Shown here: in pieces, positions 50,530-59,825 of the stretch | Layout of the letters: each line of letters opens with the position of its first letter | Position numbering within the stretch: the first letter of the stretch is position 1 | Source: Campylobacter concisus | Lineage (GTDB): Bacteria; Campylobacterota; Campylobacteria; Campylobacterales; Campylobacteraceae | Direction of reading: 5' to 3' | Assembly: GCF_003048615.2 (NCBI RefSeq) | Contig: NZ_CP049263.1 | Span: forward strand, 1-64,000 | Length of the DNA stretch: 64,000 nucleotides | The notes under the pieces: model-generated | The model's input: the letters and a program-made list of their open reading frames with translations, nothing else | Told to the model about the DNA's origin: nothing | The model's database searches: none | Program-made: the position numbers and the translations under genes

Positions 50530-50817
50530 TTAGTTAAATTTATCCTTTAGCATCTCATACACTTCGTTATTCTCTCTTTTGCCGACAACTAGCACCAATA
50601 CTACGATCTCGTCATCTTTTACTTGATATGCCAAGCGGTAGCCGACATCTCTTAGCTTGATCTTGTAGACATCTTCATAGCCTCGTAGCTTGTCTTTGGT
50701 AACCTTTGGGTTTTCTAGACGCTCACTTAGCTTCTTTTTAAACTGCACTTTTATGCTATTGTCAAGCTTTTGCCACTCTTTTAAAGCACTTGGCAAGAAC
50801 TCTAACTCATAACTCAT
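50530..50817 (-). CDS. RelE/ParE-family toxin
   Basis: A 95-residue toxin of the RelE type: LEFLPSALKEWQKLD at the start, KLRGYEDVYKIKLRDVGYRLAYQV in the middle and VLVVGKRENNEVYEML near the end. RelE toxins cut mRNA on the ribosome. It overlaps the antitoxin gene by 11 bases. In the island it may act as an addiction module. Confidence 0.87.
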   Translation of the reverse strand: MSYELEFLPSALKEWQKLDNSIKVQFKKKLSERLENPKVTKDKLRGYEDVYKIKLRDVGYRLAYQVKDDEIVVLVLVVGKRENNEVYEMLKDKFN

Positions 50818-51058
50818 CTAGACTTACTTTTACTGGTTTTTCACCACTTGCTAGAGCAGCGTCTACTGCTTTACTTAGATGATACTCTTCTATTATCTCT
50901 GCCATTTTTTCATAGACAGAGCTGGGTACTAGATAGGCGCTAGGGACATTGTGGTTTAGTATAGCTACAACATTATCTCCAGCTTGTTTTAAAATTTGAG
51001 CTGGAGACTTTTTTAGCTCGCTTATGCTAGCTGTGAAATTTGCTTGTATGGTTTGCAT
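50807..51058 (-). CDS. Phd/YefM-type antitoxin
   Basis: An 83-residue antitoxin with the Phd/YefM N-terminal DNA-binding fold: ANFTASISELKKSPAQILKQAG, then VAILNHNVPSAYLV. The C-terminal region would wrap the toxin. It lies upstream of and overlaps the RelE gene. The 81-bp gap before it holds A/T repeats (TAGTATTATTTTAGGTATTA on the minus strand) that could be operator sites. Confidence 0.85.
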   Translation of the reverse strand: MQTIQANFTASISELKKSPAQILKQAGDNVVAILNHNVPSAYLVPSSVYEKMAEIIEEYHLSKAVDAALASGEKPVKVSLDEL

Positions 51059-51139
51059 TTTTATCCTTTATTTAATACCTAAAATAATACTAAATAAGAT
51101 ATAAAGATAGTCTTAAAACTCATGCTTTGAAATTTGCCC

Positions 51140-53110
51140 CTATTCATTTTCATACGATACCATCTCTACTTTAGCCTTTAGTGTACTAGCGTTAATGGGC
51201 TTGGCATAAGTGTTTAGCAAAATTTTATACTGCTTTTCATGTCCTACTATCTGAGCTATAAGGTTAGCTTCTACCTCGCGCTGCACTAGATAGTCTATAA
51301 AGTAGTGTCTAAAAGAGTAGAAGGTCTTTTTAGAGTCTTTGTCTATAAACTTTCTTTGGATCTGGCTTCTAAAAATTTCAGAGAAGTCCTTATTGCTTAC
51401 CTTAAATATATTTCCGCTTTTCTTGCTATTAACATATTCTAACAAACCTAGATCTATGAGCTTACTATGGATGGGCACAAACCTAATGCTGTTTTTAGTC
51501 TTGGTAGTTTTACCATCATTTGTGTTGATGTTAAAGCAGTAAATTCCATCTTTTAAGACTATATCTTCTTTATGAAGTTGTGTGATCTCTTTTATCCTCA
51601 TGCCACTATAAGCAGCTATCATTGTGACGTAGTAGAGCTCACTAGCCTCTATCCTTGAACTTGGTGATTTACCACTTTGTTTGATACTAGTTACTATCTC
51701 AAAGATCTTCCTAGCTTCTGATGCTTCGTATGGAAGCACTGCCCTTTCGCTAGGGTCTATGTCTATCTTGACGTTCATTTTTGCAGTTATGCTTTTACCT
51801 ATATAGCCACTATCAAAGCAGTAGTTAAAAAACTGAATAACCCTTATCATATATTTTTGGATAGTAGGCTCAGAGAGTTTATCGTCCTTTTCTCCTAGCT
51901 TAAGTATCTGAGATAAACTTTTATCTTTATACCTACTCTTTTGAGCTAGCTTAGTTGGAATTTTATAAAGAAGATCTCTAAATTCAAGCAAATTATCTCT
52001 TGTGATCTTATACACTGGCGTATCTTCTTTAAAGTATAAAAATAAGAGCTTTTTTACGCCAGTAACTAATCTTTGCGTATCTGTCGACCACTTGTCAGCT
52101 CTTTTAGTGTTTGTCTCAAATATCTCGAATGCATCTTTTAAGCTCTTTTGATCTTCTAAATTTAAAGCTGAGAATTGATTGCTAGAGCCAGATGCCACTT
52201 GCAATGCTTTTCTAATCTCATACTCTTGTGTTACTTGGGCGCTAGGATTAAAAATACTAAAGCTACTATCTTCATCTAATTTTATCTTGATATTTTTTGG
52301 TGGATTTGGATTCATTATGATATCTTCCATGCTTCTATGGCTATTATTTGTTCTTACTAGCTTTAAATTTGAGGTCGAGCCATACTTTTGATCTAGTATG
52401 GCATAAACCGTTTCGCTAATCCTCTGAGCCATAGCCTTAAGCTGTCCATCCGTAATGGGCAAACAACCACTATCTTCAAGCTCTTTTATATTTTCTTGGA
52501 ATGAAGCTATGTCCTTAGCGTCAAACGAACTAGGTTTGGCATGTTTGGCTAAGTTATCGCTAGAATCATCTTCGAGAAAGTATTGCTCACGCTTATCATC
52601 AAAGAGCACGCTGCTCTTCTCAAGCTTTGATACAAGATAGTTAAGTGTTAGTATATTCTTCTCTAAAAGAGTTTGCCCTATGTTCTCTTTATCCTTACTA
52701 CCAAGAGCGCCAGCAGTGTTAGTGATATTGCTTATATCCTTAATTAAAATTTGAGGTAGATCGCCATATATCAAACTTTGTTTAAAGTAGTCATTGAGCG
52801 CATTTAGAAATTCTACATCCATCTTCTTGTTAAGAAGAGAGTGCTCTTTGATACTCTTACTAAGCTTCACTTTCATAAACGAATTTACAAAAGATTGGAT
52901 TATGCTATCACTAAGATTCATGTGAACCGCCCTTTTTATCAGGTAAAGATTATTATCTAGAATTTTAGCCCTTTTTCTGGCTTTTTCCAAGAGATTAGTG
53001 GATGTGGAGAAGCAAATTTCTCGCTTTTCGTTAAAAAATTTTCTGATGCTTGGAGCAAGTGTAGCTCGGTAGTAATATATACCGTTTCGCTCCCTTAAGT
53101 GTTGTCCCAT
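51140..53110 (-). CDS. int: Tyrosine-recombinase integrase
   Basis: Integrates and excises the island at tRNA-Met. The 656-residue protein has a short N-terminal phage-integrase-like domain (RERNGIYYYRATLAPSIRKFF) and a C-terminal catalytic domain with Arg505 (SGMRIKE), Arg601 (FYSFRH), His624 (VGHE) and Tyr635 (NTYAKP). The usual His three residues before Arg601 is Tyr598. The gene ends are intact. It lies 106 bp inside attR, as expected. Confidence 0.92.
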   Translation of the reverse strand: MGQHLRERNGIYYYRATLAPSIRKFFNEKREICFSTSTNLLEKARKRAKILDNNLYLIKRAVHMNLSDSIIQSFVNSFMKVKLSKSIKEHSLLNKKMDVEFLNALNDYFKQSLIYGDLPQILIKDISNITNTAGALGSKDKENIGQTLLEKNILTLNYLVSKLEKSSVLFDDKREQYFLEDDSSDNLAKHAKPSSFDAKDIASFQENIKELEDSGCLPITDGQLKAMAQRISETVYAILDQKYGSTSNLKLVRTNNSHRSMEDIIMNPNPPKNIKIKLDEDSSFSIFNPSAQVTQEYEIRKALQVASGSSNQFSALNLEDQKSLKDAFEIFETNTKRADKWSTDTQRLVTGVKKLLFLYFKEDTPVYKITRDNLLEFRDLLYKIPTKLAQKSRYKDKSLSQILKLGEKDDKLSEPTIQKYMIRVIQFFNYCFDSGYIGKSITAKMNVKIDIDPSERAVLPYEASEARKIFEIVTSIKQSGKSPSSRIEASELYYVTMIAAYSGMRIKEITQLHKEDIVLKDGIYCFNINTNDGKTTKTKNSIRFVPIHSKLIDLGLLEYVNSKKSGNIFKVSNKDFSEIFRSQIQRKFIDKDSKKTFYSFRHYFIDYLVQREVEANLIAQIVGHEKQYKILLNTYAKPINASTLKAKVEMVSYENE

Positions 53111-53215
53111 ATTTAATAGTCAACCGGTCAAAAATGGAACAGTTTTACGTAATGACTAAGTAAAAAATCGTCTAAAGTGCGTATTTCAGGCTTTTGTGAG
53201 CTCATATAAAAAATC

Positions 53216-53262
53216 CTCATAAGCCGGAGGTCGGGAGTTCAAGTCTCCCCCGTGACACCATA
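53216..53262 (+). repeat. attR: second copy of the 47-bp tRNA-Met repeat
   Basis: Identical to 30521-30567. Only the 3' part of the tRNA is present, without the acceptor and D arms, so it is not a second tRNA gene. Confidence 0.93.
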
Positions 53263-53945
53263 AATACCTAAACTACGATGTTTCTACAATATTATATTGC
53301 AGTCACCTTTCATGAAATATAGCTTAATGTTTGTAGCAAAATAAAATTTTATGTAGCAAATTCTTAAGCTTGCAGTAATTTTAACACGTTTTTGTAAAAT
53401 TTTTAAAAAACAAGTAAAATTTTTTAACGAATAATCTACTATAATATAATCTGTCACTTTGCTGGGTTAAATTTTTATCATAGTTTAAATAAAATAAGTA
53501 TAGATGTATAGTAGAAATGGCGTTTGTAGCTATTGAATATTGGCTAAAAAATATTTTTGATGATTATTATACATTCATACCCCTAGCGATAAAACACAAA
53601 ATAGAGATAGGCTGCATAAGCATCACGAGATCCTGCGTATGTCAAATACTGGCTACCATTTATAAAGATAAAAGAGTCAGAGTATTTAAAGGCAAAATTT
53701 GAGAATTTGTTTGGAGAGTATTTGGTGCGCAATTGATGATGATGCAATAATTTTTATTTGGTAATTTTAAGATATTTGTTTCGATTCCTCATATAAATAC
53801 TAGCATTAAGTAATTCATAAGTATTTTTATGCTATACAATCAATTATAAGCAAAAACCCCTTGATATATCGTGCTTTTTAAAACATAAAATCATTTTTTT
53901 ATTCTACTTACTATCAAATTCATTGACTCGACTATAAAAAAAGAT
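53263..53945. other. A/T-rich stretch after attR with one doubtful ORF
   Basis: About 680 bp. The only ORF of note is at 53517-53702 (+), 61 residues beginning MAFVAIEYWLKNIFDDYY; it has no clear ribosome binding site and could be a gene fragment. No RNA or repeat was recognised. Confidence 0.4.
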
Positions 53946-54054
53946 TATAATGCTCACAATTTTTAAAAATAAAATATTTTTAACCAAAGGAGGTTAAGAT
54001 GATCAAAATTAGTTAGAAGCAGAGGTTCTGTTTAAGTGTTAGAAAAGAACCTCT
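53946..54054 (+). promoter_or_regulatory. Promoter, pentapeptide leader and stem-loop
   Basis: TATAAT lies at 53946-53951. AAAGGAGG (53986-53993), a near-perfect Shine-Dalgarno, precedes a five-codon ORF, MIKIS, at 53999-54016. Four bases later AGAGGTTCT (54021-54029) pairs with AGAACCTCT (54046-54054) around a 16-nt loop, without a T-tract. This looks like a translated leader with a regulatory stem ahead of the mobilisation genes. Confidence 0.45.
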
Positions 54055-54227
54055 ACGATAAATTTTAGCGTTTTTATTGTAACCGTTCTCTACTTTTAAA
54101 CTACTTAAATAAGAACTTCATTAATACCAACCATATTGAGTTTATTGGGCAAACTATAGGTATGTCTATTTTGGTGAGATGGCTATTGCTGTCTTTATAA
54201 AATTTTAAAAAGTCATAGGAGAAAAAC

Positions 54228-54530
54228 ATGGCTAATAAAAAAATGCTTTTAAATGATTTAAAAGCTATCAGAAAAAATAAAATAAAACAGGAGATTAAAC
54301 AAGCATGCATTGAAGCCTTGTTTCCACAAAAAGCTACGATCAAAGAGTGCAGGCTAGTAATCGAAGATCGTTTTGGTATCAAGCTATCAAATAATGAGTT
54401 TTCCAAATGGAAGAAAGAATATGAGGCAAAAAATGCAAACCAACCCTCTGATGCATGTCATATTCTCGGTTCCAAAGAAGACGAAAAAAACGATGAGGAA
54501 CTAAGCAATGGCACTAACAATCAAGAGTAG
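54228..54530 (+). CDS. Small hypothetical protein of the second mobilisation module
   Basis: A 100-residue, charged protein; residues 30-65 (ALFPQKATIKECRLVIEDRFG and on) could be a helix-turn-helix. ATG follows AGGAGAAAAAC. The C-terminus is Asn/Glu-rich and overlaps the next gene by 23 bases. It may be a regulator or relaxosome part; function unknown. Confidence 0.6.
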   Translation: MANKKMLLNDLKAIRKNKIKQEIKQACIEALFPQKATIKECRLVIEDRFGIKLSNNEFSKWKKEYEAKNANQPSDACHILGSKEDEKNDEELSNGTNNQE

Positions 54531-55053
54531 TGATACAGCAGTTGCGGCAAACGCAGTAATTGCTCTACAAGAACATATCGAAATTGGTAATAAGGTTAGT
54601 GAAAATATTAGAAATAATATTGAACTTTTTAATCAAGCCGCAGATAGCTTTGATAAAAGCTTTAAAGAAAAAATAGAACTTATAGAGCAAGGAGGTATTG
54701 AACTTATAAATGCAACAAAAGAGGTCCAAAACAACTTTCAAAATACTCTAAAGAGTGCAGATAAAACTATATCAAAGATTAACTCATCTTTTACCTCTTT
54801 GATGAAAAAGATAGCATATGTGTTAATTACCATTGTGTTTATAGAAGCACTCTTCTTTTTTGGCTACTTGTTTTATGATAGCCATAAGACAAATGAAACC
54901 AAATCTTCACTACAAAATAGGCTAGATAAAGCACTTTATAACGTGTCTAATCTTCAAGGCTTTATTATCCATATTTACAACCAAGATGGTCAAAAAGCTA
55001 GCGAGGATTTTACTAAATGGCTAAACACAAATGGTGACAGCAATGTTCAGTAG
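54508..55053 (+). CDS. Membrane-anchored coiled-coil protein, MobB-like
   Basis: A 181-residue protein. Residues 20-105 are helical and coiled-coil-like, followed by one transmembrane segment at about 109-129 (IAYVLITIVFIEALFFFGYLF) and a short tail. This is the arrangement of MobB/MbeB-type mobilisation proteins and it lies upstream of MobC and relaxase genes, so it may anchor the relaxosome. No sequence family recognised. Confidence 0.55.
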   Translation: MALTIKSSDTAVAANAVIALQEHIEIGNKVSENIRNNIELFNQAADSFDKSFKEKIELIEQGGIELINATKEVQNNFQNTLKSADKTISKINSSFTSLMKKIAYVLITIVFIEALFFFGYLFYDSHKTNETKSSLQNRLDKALYNVSNLQGFIIHIYNQDGQKASEDFTKWLNTNGDSNVQ

Positions 55054-55152
55054 CAAGCAAATTTTTCTAATAGCAAGACACATACAATGTATGACACTTC
55101 GTTTTCATACCTTGTATAATCTTGCTCTGCCGAGAGCTACAATGCTAGATGT

Positions 55153-55174
55153 AAGAAGCGTTAAAACGCTTCTT
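55153..55174. repeat. Perfect inverted repeat before the second mobC
   Basis: AAGAAGCGTT (55153-55162) pairs with AACGCTTCTT (55165-55174) across two bases. Its place just upstream of mobC and relaxase makes it a candidate for the oriT inverted repeat; it has no T-tract, so a terminator is less likely. Confidence 0.5.
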
Positions 55175-55205
55175 CTCGCTATCACATTTTATGAAAGGAT
55201 ATCAT

Positions 55206-55568
55206 ATGTCAAAAAATGTCAAGGATAAGGTGCTCTCCGCAAGGATCACTTATCAACAATACGATAAGTTATCTAAAATAGCTCTAGAGTTAGATATGTC
55301 AAGATCAGAAATCATTTCCTATCTTATAGATAATGGCACTGTAAATTCTGAATCCATAAAAAAGAAAGAGCTATATCCAGCAATCATTGCAAATTTTGCT
55401 AGACCTTTTAATAACATTAATCAAATAGCAAAGAAACTAAATATAGCTTATAAGACCAGTGGTAATATAGCTTTAGAAGTGATACTGCGAGCACAAGAAG
55501 ATTTGTACAAAATTCAATCAGTGCTAACTGAAATTTTAAGCCTAATAAGGAGTAGATATGATAGTTAA
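55206..55568 (+). CDS. MobC-like relaxosome protein (second module)
   Basis: A 120-residue protein: an N-terminal ribbon-helix-helix-like part (LSARITYQQYDKLSKIALELD) and the MobC block FARPFNNINQIAKKLN. The ATG at 55206 is preferred because AAAGGAT lies before it; the ATG five codons upstream has no such signal. It overlaps the relaxase gene by 11 bases. Confidence 0.75.
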   Translation: MSKNVKDKVLSARITYQQYDKLSKIALELDMSRSEIISYLIDNGTVNSESIKKKELYPAIIANFARPFNNINQIAKKLNIAYKTSGNIALEVILRAQEDLYKIQSVLTEILSLIRSRYDS

Positions 55569-58008
55569 GATCTCAAAGGGAGAAAAAGGCATAGCTGATT
55601 ATCTAAAAACTGGCAAGAAAAGAGATTCAAAGCTAACTAGAGATGAAAAAGATGATAGATTGCCACTGGCTGGAAATTTAGATCTTATCGAGATGTCTGA
55701 AAAGCACCAGAGCAAGAAAAAGAATAAGAAACATAACTACTATCATATATCCTTGTCATTTACTTCAGAGGAGTGGAACAAACTATATGAAAGTGGCAAT
55801 ATAGATGAGCTTATAATAGACTTTCTCAGACTCACTTTCCCAAATCACGACATAGATGAGCTACTTTTTTATGCTGAAGCTCATCTGCCTATAATCAAAG
55901 AAGAGCCATATATTCCTCGCCCAGAAGGGGCACTAGAAAATAGAACATTAAACAAGAAACATAAAAATGGTGAACCACTAAAAAGAGAGCCTCATGTTCA
56001 TCTAATAGTCTCTTTTGAAAATATGAAATTTACCCATAGTGTAAAAACCGGTGGAGTTATATATACAAAAGGTGCAGCCAAGCAACAAATAAAAGCTGTT
56101 ATGGCTAAATCAGCAGAAAAATTTAAAAGAGTAGTTAATGACATCTTATCTAACAAGTATGGATTAAATAATATAGAGCCTTTAAGTATAGATGAAGACC
56201 AATTAAAAAAGCAATATGAAAGCTTTAAAAGTGCAGCACAAAAGGTTAAGAAAGGCAAAGAAAAAGATACGCAGATGAAGATAGAAACGGATGTAGTGAT
56301 CGAGCCAAAAGCAAATACAAAAGAGCACAATATAAGTGTTGAAGAGCTACTAGCTGATGCTAAAAATTCTACAGCTGATTATATATTAAGAATGATAGAA
56401 GAAGATGAGAGTTTCAAAAAAGACTACTATGATAGGGCAAAGAGACTTAATGCAGTGGATATAAGGGAATTTTTGCCTATGATCAATGCAAAATTTAACA
56501 TCACCGCAAAACCTGAAATGGTAAATGACAAATATAAAGTAAGAGTGGATGGTTTTAATGGAACTTATAATCTAACTGACCTAATGTGTAAGATAGTCTA
56601 TAATGGCAGAAAAGGAGCATTATTTCACGTAGTTAATGAGCTAGAGCAAATGCTTATAGAGCTTGAGGCCAATAAAAATGAGCCAAAGATAACATTAAGT
56701 GTAAGTAGTGACTTTAGCACACAAAATCAAGACTCAAAAACTCAAGTGTTAAATAGCTGGAAAACGATACAAATAGAGCCATACAATCTAAAATCAATAC
56801 TTAAAAACTATTCAGCTATATCAGTGGCAAGTTTCAAAGATAAAAGTGAAGAAGCTAGCAGTATTGATGGCATAACTCCTACGCTTATATATGATATAGA
56901 TAGCCCCAAATTTACTGCAAATGATGCTCAAAATTTACTACAAAGTAAAGGAATAAAAGGCTTCATATACCCAACGACCTATCAAGCGCCAGACACAAAA
57001 GTAGAGAAATTTAAACTCATCATACCCACAACAGATGCTCCAAGCTTAAATGAATATGATGAATACATAAAAGAGATAACAATAGAGCTTGGGTTATGTA
57101 ACATAGTAAATAACTCCAGCCTATATCCTAGTAAATTTCACTACACTCCAGTGCCAGGATCTGAGGTTGTAAGCATTAGTGGAAAAACTTTTGATAATAC
57201 AAGAGCCATTGAAGATGCTGGCTTAAAAACAGATATTAATAATATGGATATTAAAGCCATATATGAAGATTTACAAAATCTAAGAAAATATGAGCTTGGT
57301 CATGAAACAAAAGATACCAACTCACATATTAAAAGAACAAGCTACCAAGCTATATCATCAAAGATTCCGATAAAAGAGTTAATAGAATACTTTGAAGAAA
57401 ACACTATGGTTAAAAAATATGAAGATTGTCAAATACTTTTTAATAATAACAGTAGATATCTATACTTGCCAGAAGAAAACACAGCCTATTCTTTTAACCA
57501 AAATAGACACTATACTCCATATATCTACATTAGAGATAAATTTTATGAAGCAGCTAGAAAGATAAAAACTGGATTTTATGATGATGATCTCATTCAAAAG
57601 CTAAGACTTAAACAAAATGAATATAAAGGCTTCGTAAAAGGTATCGATGATCATCTAGATATAAATAGATACTATTTAGCTTTTATAAATAGAACTGAAA
57701 ACTTTAAAAAATATCTATCGAATATAGCTAAGACTAACTATAAAGGCTTAATTTATAATATAAAAACATATATGAAAGATTGGCAAGATATGCAAGGTTT
57801 TAATAAGCTAAAGGAGCGTTATAGAACAGATAAGATATATCTAACAGAAGATCATATATTATTTGGTTCACTAAAAATAACAAAGCAAGAGCTATACGAT
57901 CAAGGACTTGATAAGAATTTTGGAGTAGAGCAATCAAAACAACAATCAAATGAGATAGAGGGCAAAGAGCAAAATGTGAAGTCAGAGTATGATGGTTTGG
58001 GAAGGTAG
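55558..58008 (+). CDS. Relaxase with primase-like C-terminal domain (second module)
   Basis: An 816-residue protein. The N-terminal relaxase domain has a candidate catalytic Tyr15 in GIADYLKTG and a His motif, REPHVHLIVSF, near residue 145. From about residue 435 a second domain begins: TLIYDIDSPK with Asp446 and Asp448, then FIYPTTYQAPDTKVEKFKLIIP, the pattern of archaeo-eukaryotic-type primases (hhhDhD strand followed by the arginine- or lysine-bearing strand). A relaxase-primase fusion would prime the transferred strand. The relaxase part is well supported; the primase part is my reading of weak motifs. Confidence 0.72.
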   Translation: MIVKISKGEKGIADYLKTGKKRDSKLTRDEKDDRLPLAGNLDLIEMSEKHQSKKKNKKHNYYHISLSFTSEEWNKLYESGNIDELIIDFLRLTFPNHDIDELLFYAEAHLPIIKEEPYIPRPEGALENRTLNKKHKNGEPLKREPHVHLIVSFENMKFTHSVKTGGVIYTKGAAKQQIKAVMAKSAEKFKRVVNDILSNKYGLNNIEPLSIDEDQLKKQYESFKSAAQKVKKGKEKDTQMKIETDVVIEPKANTKEHNISVEELLADAKNSTADYILRMIEEDESFKKDYYDRAKRLNAVDIREFLPMINAKFNITAKPEMVNDKYKVRVDGFNGTYNLTDLMCKIVYNGRKGALFHVVNELEQMLIELEANKNEPKITLSVSSDFSTQNQDSKTQVLNSWKTIQIEPYNLKSILKNYSAISVASFKDKSEEASSIDGITPTLIYDIDSPKFTANDAQNLLQSKGIKGFIYPTTYQAPDTKVEKFKLIIPTTDAPSLNEYDEYIKEITIELGLCNIVNNSSLYPSKFHYTPVPGSEVVSISGKTFDNTRAIEDAGLKTDINNMDIKAIYEDLQNLRKYELGHETKDTNSHIKRTSYQAISSKIPIKELIEYFEENTMVKKYEDCQILFNNNSRYLYLPEENTAYSFNQNRHYTPYIYIRDKFYEAARKIKTGFYDDDLIQKLRLKQNEYKGFVKGIDDHLDINRYYLAFINRTENFKKYLSNIAKTNYKGLIYNIKTYMKDWQDMQGFNKLKERYRTDKIYLTEDHILFGSLKITKQELYDQGLDKNFGVEQSKQQSNEIEGKEQNVKSEYDGLGR

Positions 58009-58066
58009 ATTATCGTAAGCTGTTATAGAAGACAAATTATTAGCATTGTATCTTCTTGTCCTTCTC

Positions 58067-59281
58067 TCATCCCATAAAACCAAACGGCAATGCAAACATA
58101 TCATCATCTAGCTTCATAGCCGTATCTCCAGCATAAAAAACTATGCCTTTATCAAATTTGCTTTGTAAATTTTCTTTTAGATGGTAGATATGCTTAAAGT
58201 CATCTTTACTGATAGTTTTTGAGGACTTGACCTCTATGGCTATGAGTTTGCCTGATATCTCAAGGATAAAGTCTATCTCTTTTTGATCACTCGTTCTATA
58301 GTAGTATATATTTGCTCTTTTTTTGCTACTGGTATTTGCTTTTAGTAGCTCATCAAATACAAATGTCTCATATATGGCGCCTTTATAAGGAGAATTCGCA
58401 AGCTCTTGCGCTGATGAAATTTGAAGTAAATGTGCCAGCACCCCTGTGTCGGTAGCAAAAATTTTAGGAGTTTTTATAAGTCTTTTTAGGGCGTTATTAA
58501 AATACGGCTGAAGCTTTTGGATCTGGTATGTATGCTCCAGCACGCTAAAATAGCTATCAAATGTCTTATTATCAAGCCCAGACTCTAGACATAGCTCGTT
58601 TTTGTTAAAGATATTGCCGCTTCTTAGCATACATAGGCGGTACATAGTGATAAATTTATCCATATTTCTGATGTTGCCTATCTCTTTGGCATCTGATTCT
58701 ATATATGTTCTTATATATGAGCTAAACCAGAGATATTTTGATTTCTCTGAGTCTATCTTTGTGATCTCCGGGTAGCCGCCGTTTATGATCTTTTCAGATA
58801 AGCCGTCGTTGTCATACTTCTTTAGCGCTAGATGGCTTATATCGCCACTTAAAATATCTATCAAATTTTCATCACTATGGCTTAACTCTTTTTGAGAAAG
58901 CGGATAGAGTTCCACTATGCCTATCCTACCAGCCAAAGAGTCCGAGATATCTTTAAAGCCTTTTAAATTTGCAGAGCCAGTTAGTATAAACTGCCCGTTT
59001 GTTCTATCTTTATCTACAAATTCTTTTATTGCTAAAAGCAGTATGGGCACTCTTTGTATCTCATCTATCACGATAGGCTTCTCGCAATGCTCTATAAAGC
59101 CTTTTGGATCGTTTCTTGCGGATTCATATATATTAATATCGTCAAGCGTTACGTAATTTGGTATATCTAAATTTAAAGCAAGGGTTGATTTGCCAACTTG
59201 TCTAGCTCCGCTTATCAAAAGCACAGGAAAGCTTTTCATATACTCTTTTATTTCGTCGCTTATGGCTCGTTTGATGTACAT
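58067..59281 (-). CDS. AAA-family ATPase with DUF4143 domain
   Basis: A 404-residue protein. The Walker A motif is SGARQVGKST at about residues 24-33 and Walker B IVIDEIQ near 70-76, followed by the GSANLKGFKDISDSLAGR sensor. The C-terminal DUF4143 part has a nuclease-like core, EIDFILEISGKLIAIEVKSSK near residue 345 (D-ExK). Proteins of this family are common in accessory regions and their role is not settled. It is convergent with the relaxase gene. Confidence 0.85.
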   Translation of the reverse strand: MYIKRAISDEIKEYMKSFPVLLISGARQVGKSTLALNLDIPNYVTLDDINIYESARNDPKGFIEHCEKPIVIDEIQRVPILLLAIKEFVDKDRTNGQFILTGSANLKGFKDISDSLAGRIGIVELYPLSQKELSHSDENLIDILSGDISHLALKKYDNDGLSEKIINGGYPEITKIDSEKSKYLWFSSYIRTYIESDAKEIGNIRNMDKFITMYRLCMLRSGNIFNKNELCLESGLDNKTFDSYFSVLEHTYQIQKLQPYFNNALKRLIKTPKIFATDTGVLAHLLQISSAQELANSPYKGAIYETFVFDELLKANTSSKKRANIYYYRTSDQKEIDFILEISGKLIAIEVKSSKTISKDDFKHIYHLKENLQSKFDKGIVFYAGDTAMKLDDDMFALPFGFMG

Positions 59282-59584
59282 AGTATTTTATCCTTAAATA
59301 TTTAGGAGTATAATACTATGATTTATATAAATTTACAAGGATGGTTTGGTTAAGATAATTGTATATTTAAATTTAATTCGAACTAAAACTGGCAAGATTA
59401 AGTCAGTCACTGTGATTTTCCATCACACTGAGTATTTTATTGGTAGAGTTTTAAGCAATATCACCTCAGATTTTCATATTGACAAATGGCAGTCAAATTT
59501 TACCTCAAAAGGAGCAGCACAATAACCATTTTTGGAATATTGCACAGGCTCTTTTATACTGCGACCTAACTTCCCAATAAATTT
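59282..59584. other. Gap without recognised genes
   Basis: About 300 A/T-rich bases between the ATPase gene and the restriction-enzyme fragment. No terminator, repeat or ORF worth naming. Confidence 0.4.
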
Positions 59585-59824
59585 TTACCTCATAACTTTA
59601 TCCAGTAGTGATTTATAGCTATCCACTACGTCATAGACCACGCTATCGTTGCTTATAGCCTTAAAATGCTCCTTTGCGCAGTGGATTTTGGACTCTTCGA
59701 CTTGGCGAAGCTGCATAGAGTTCATAGACCCTTTAGTCTCCGCGACAAAATAAATATGCTTAATATCTCCCTCATAAAATGCAATCGCCCTAAAAAGACA
59801 AACCTCTCCAGATACATCAGTCAT
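59585..59824 (-). pseudogene. C-terminal fragment of a type III restriction enzyme (Res)
   Basis: The 79 residues include IKHIYFVAETKGSMNSMQLRQVEESKIHCAKEHF, close to the C-terminal nuclease region of type III Res subunits, where the E-T-K forms part of the PD-(D/E)xK site. A full Res is about 900-1000 residues. The sequence upstream of 59824 switches into an ISL3 transposase fragment, so the front of the gene is gone. Confidence 0.72.
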
Positions 59825-59825
59825 A

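Noticed and set aside
53216-53262. Second tRNA-Met gene
   Set aside because: Only the 3' part is present; acceptor and D arms are missing, so it is an attachment repeat.
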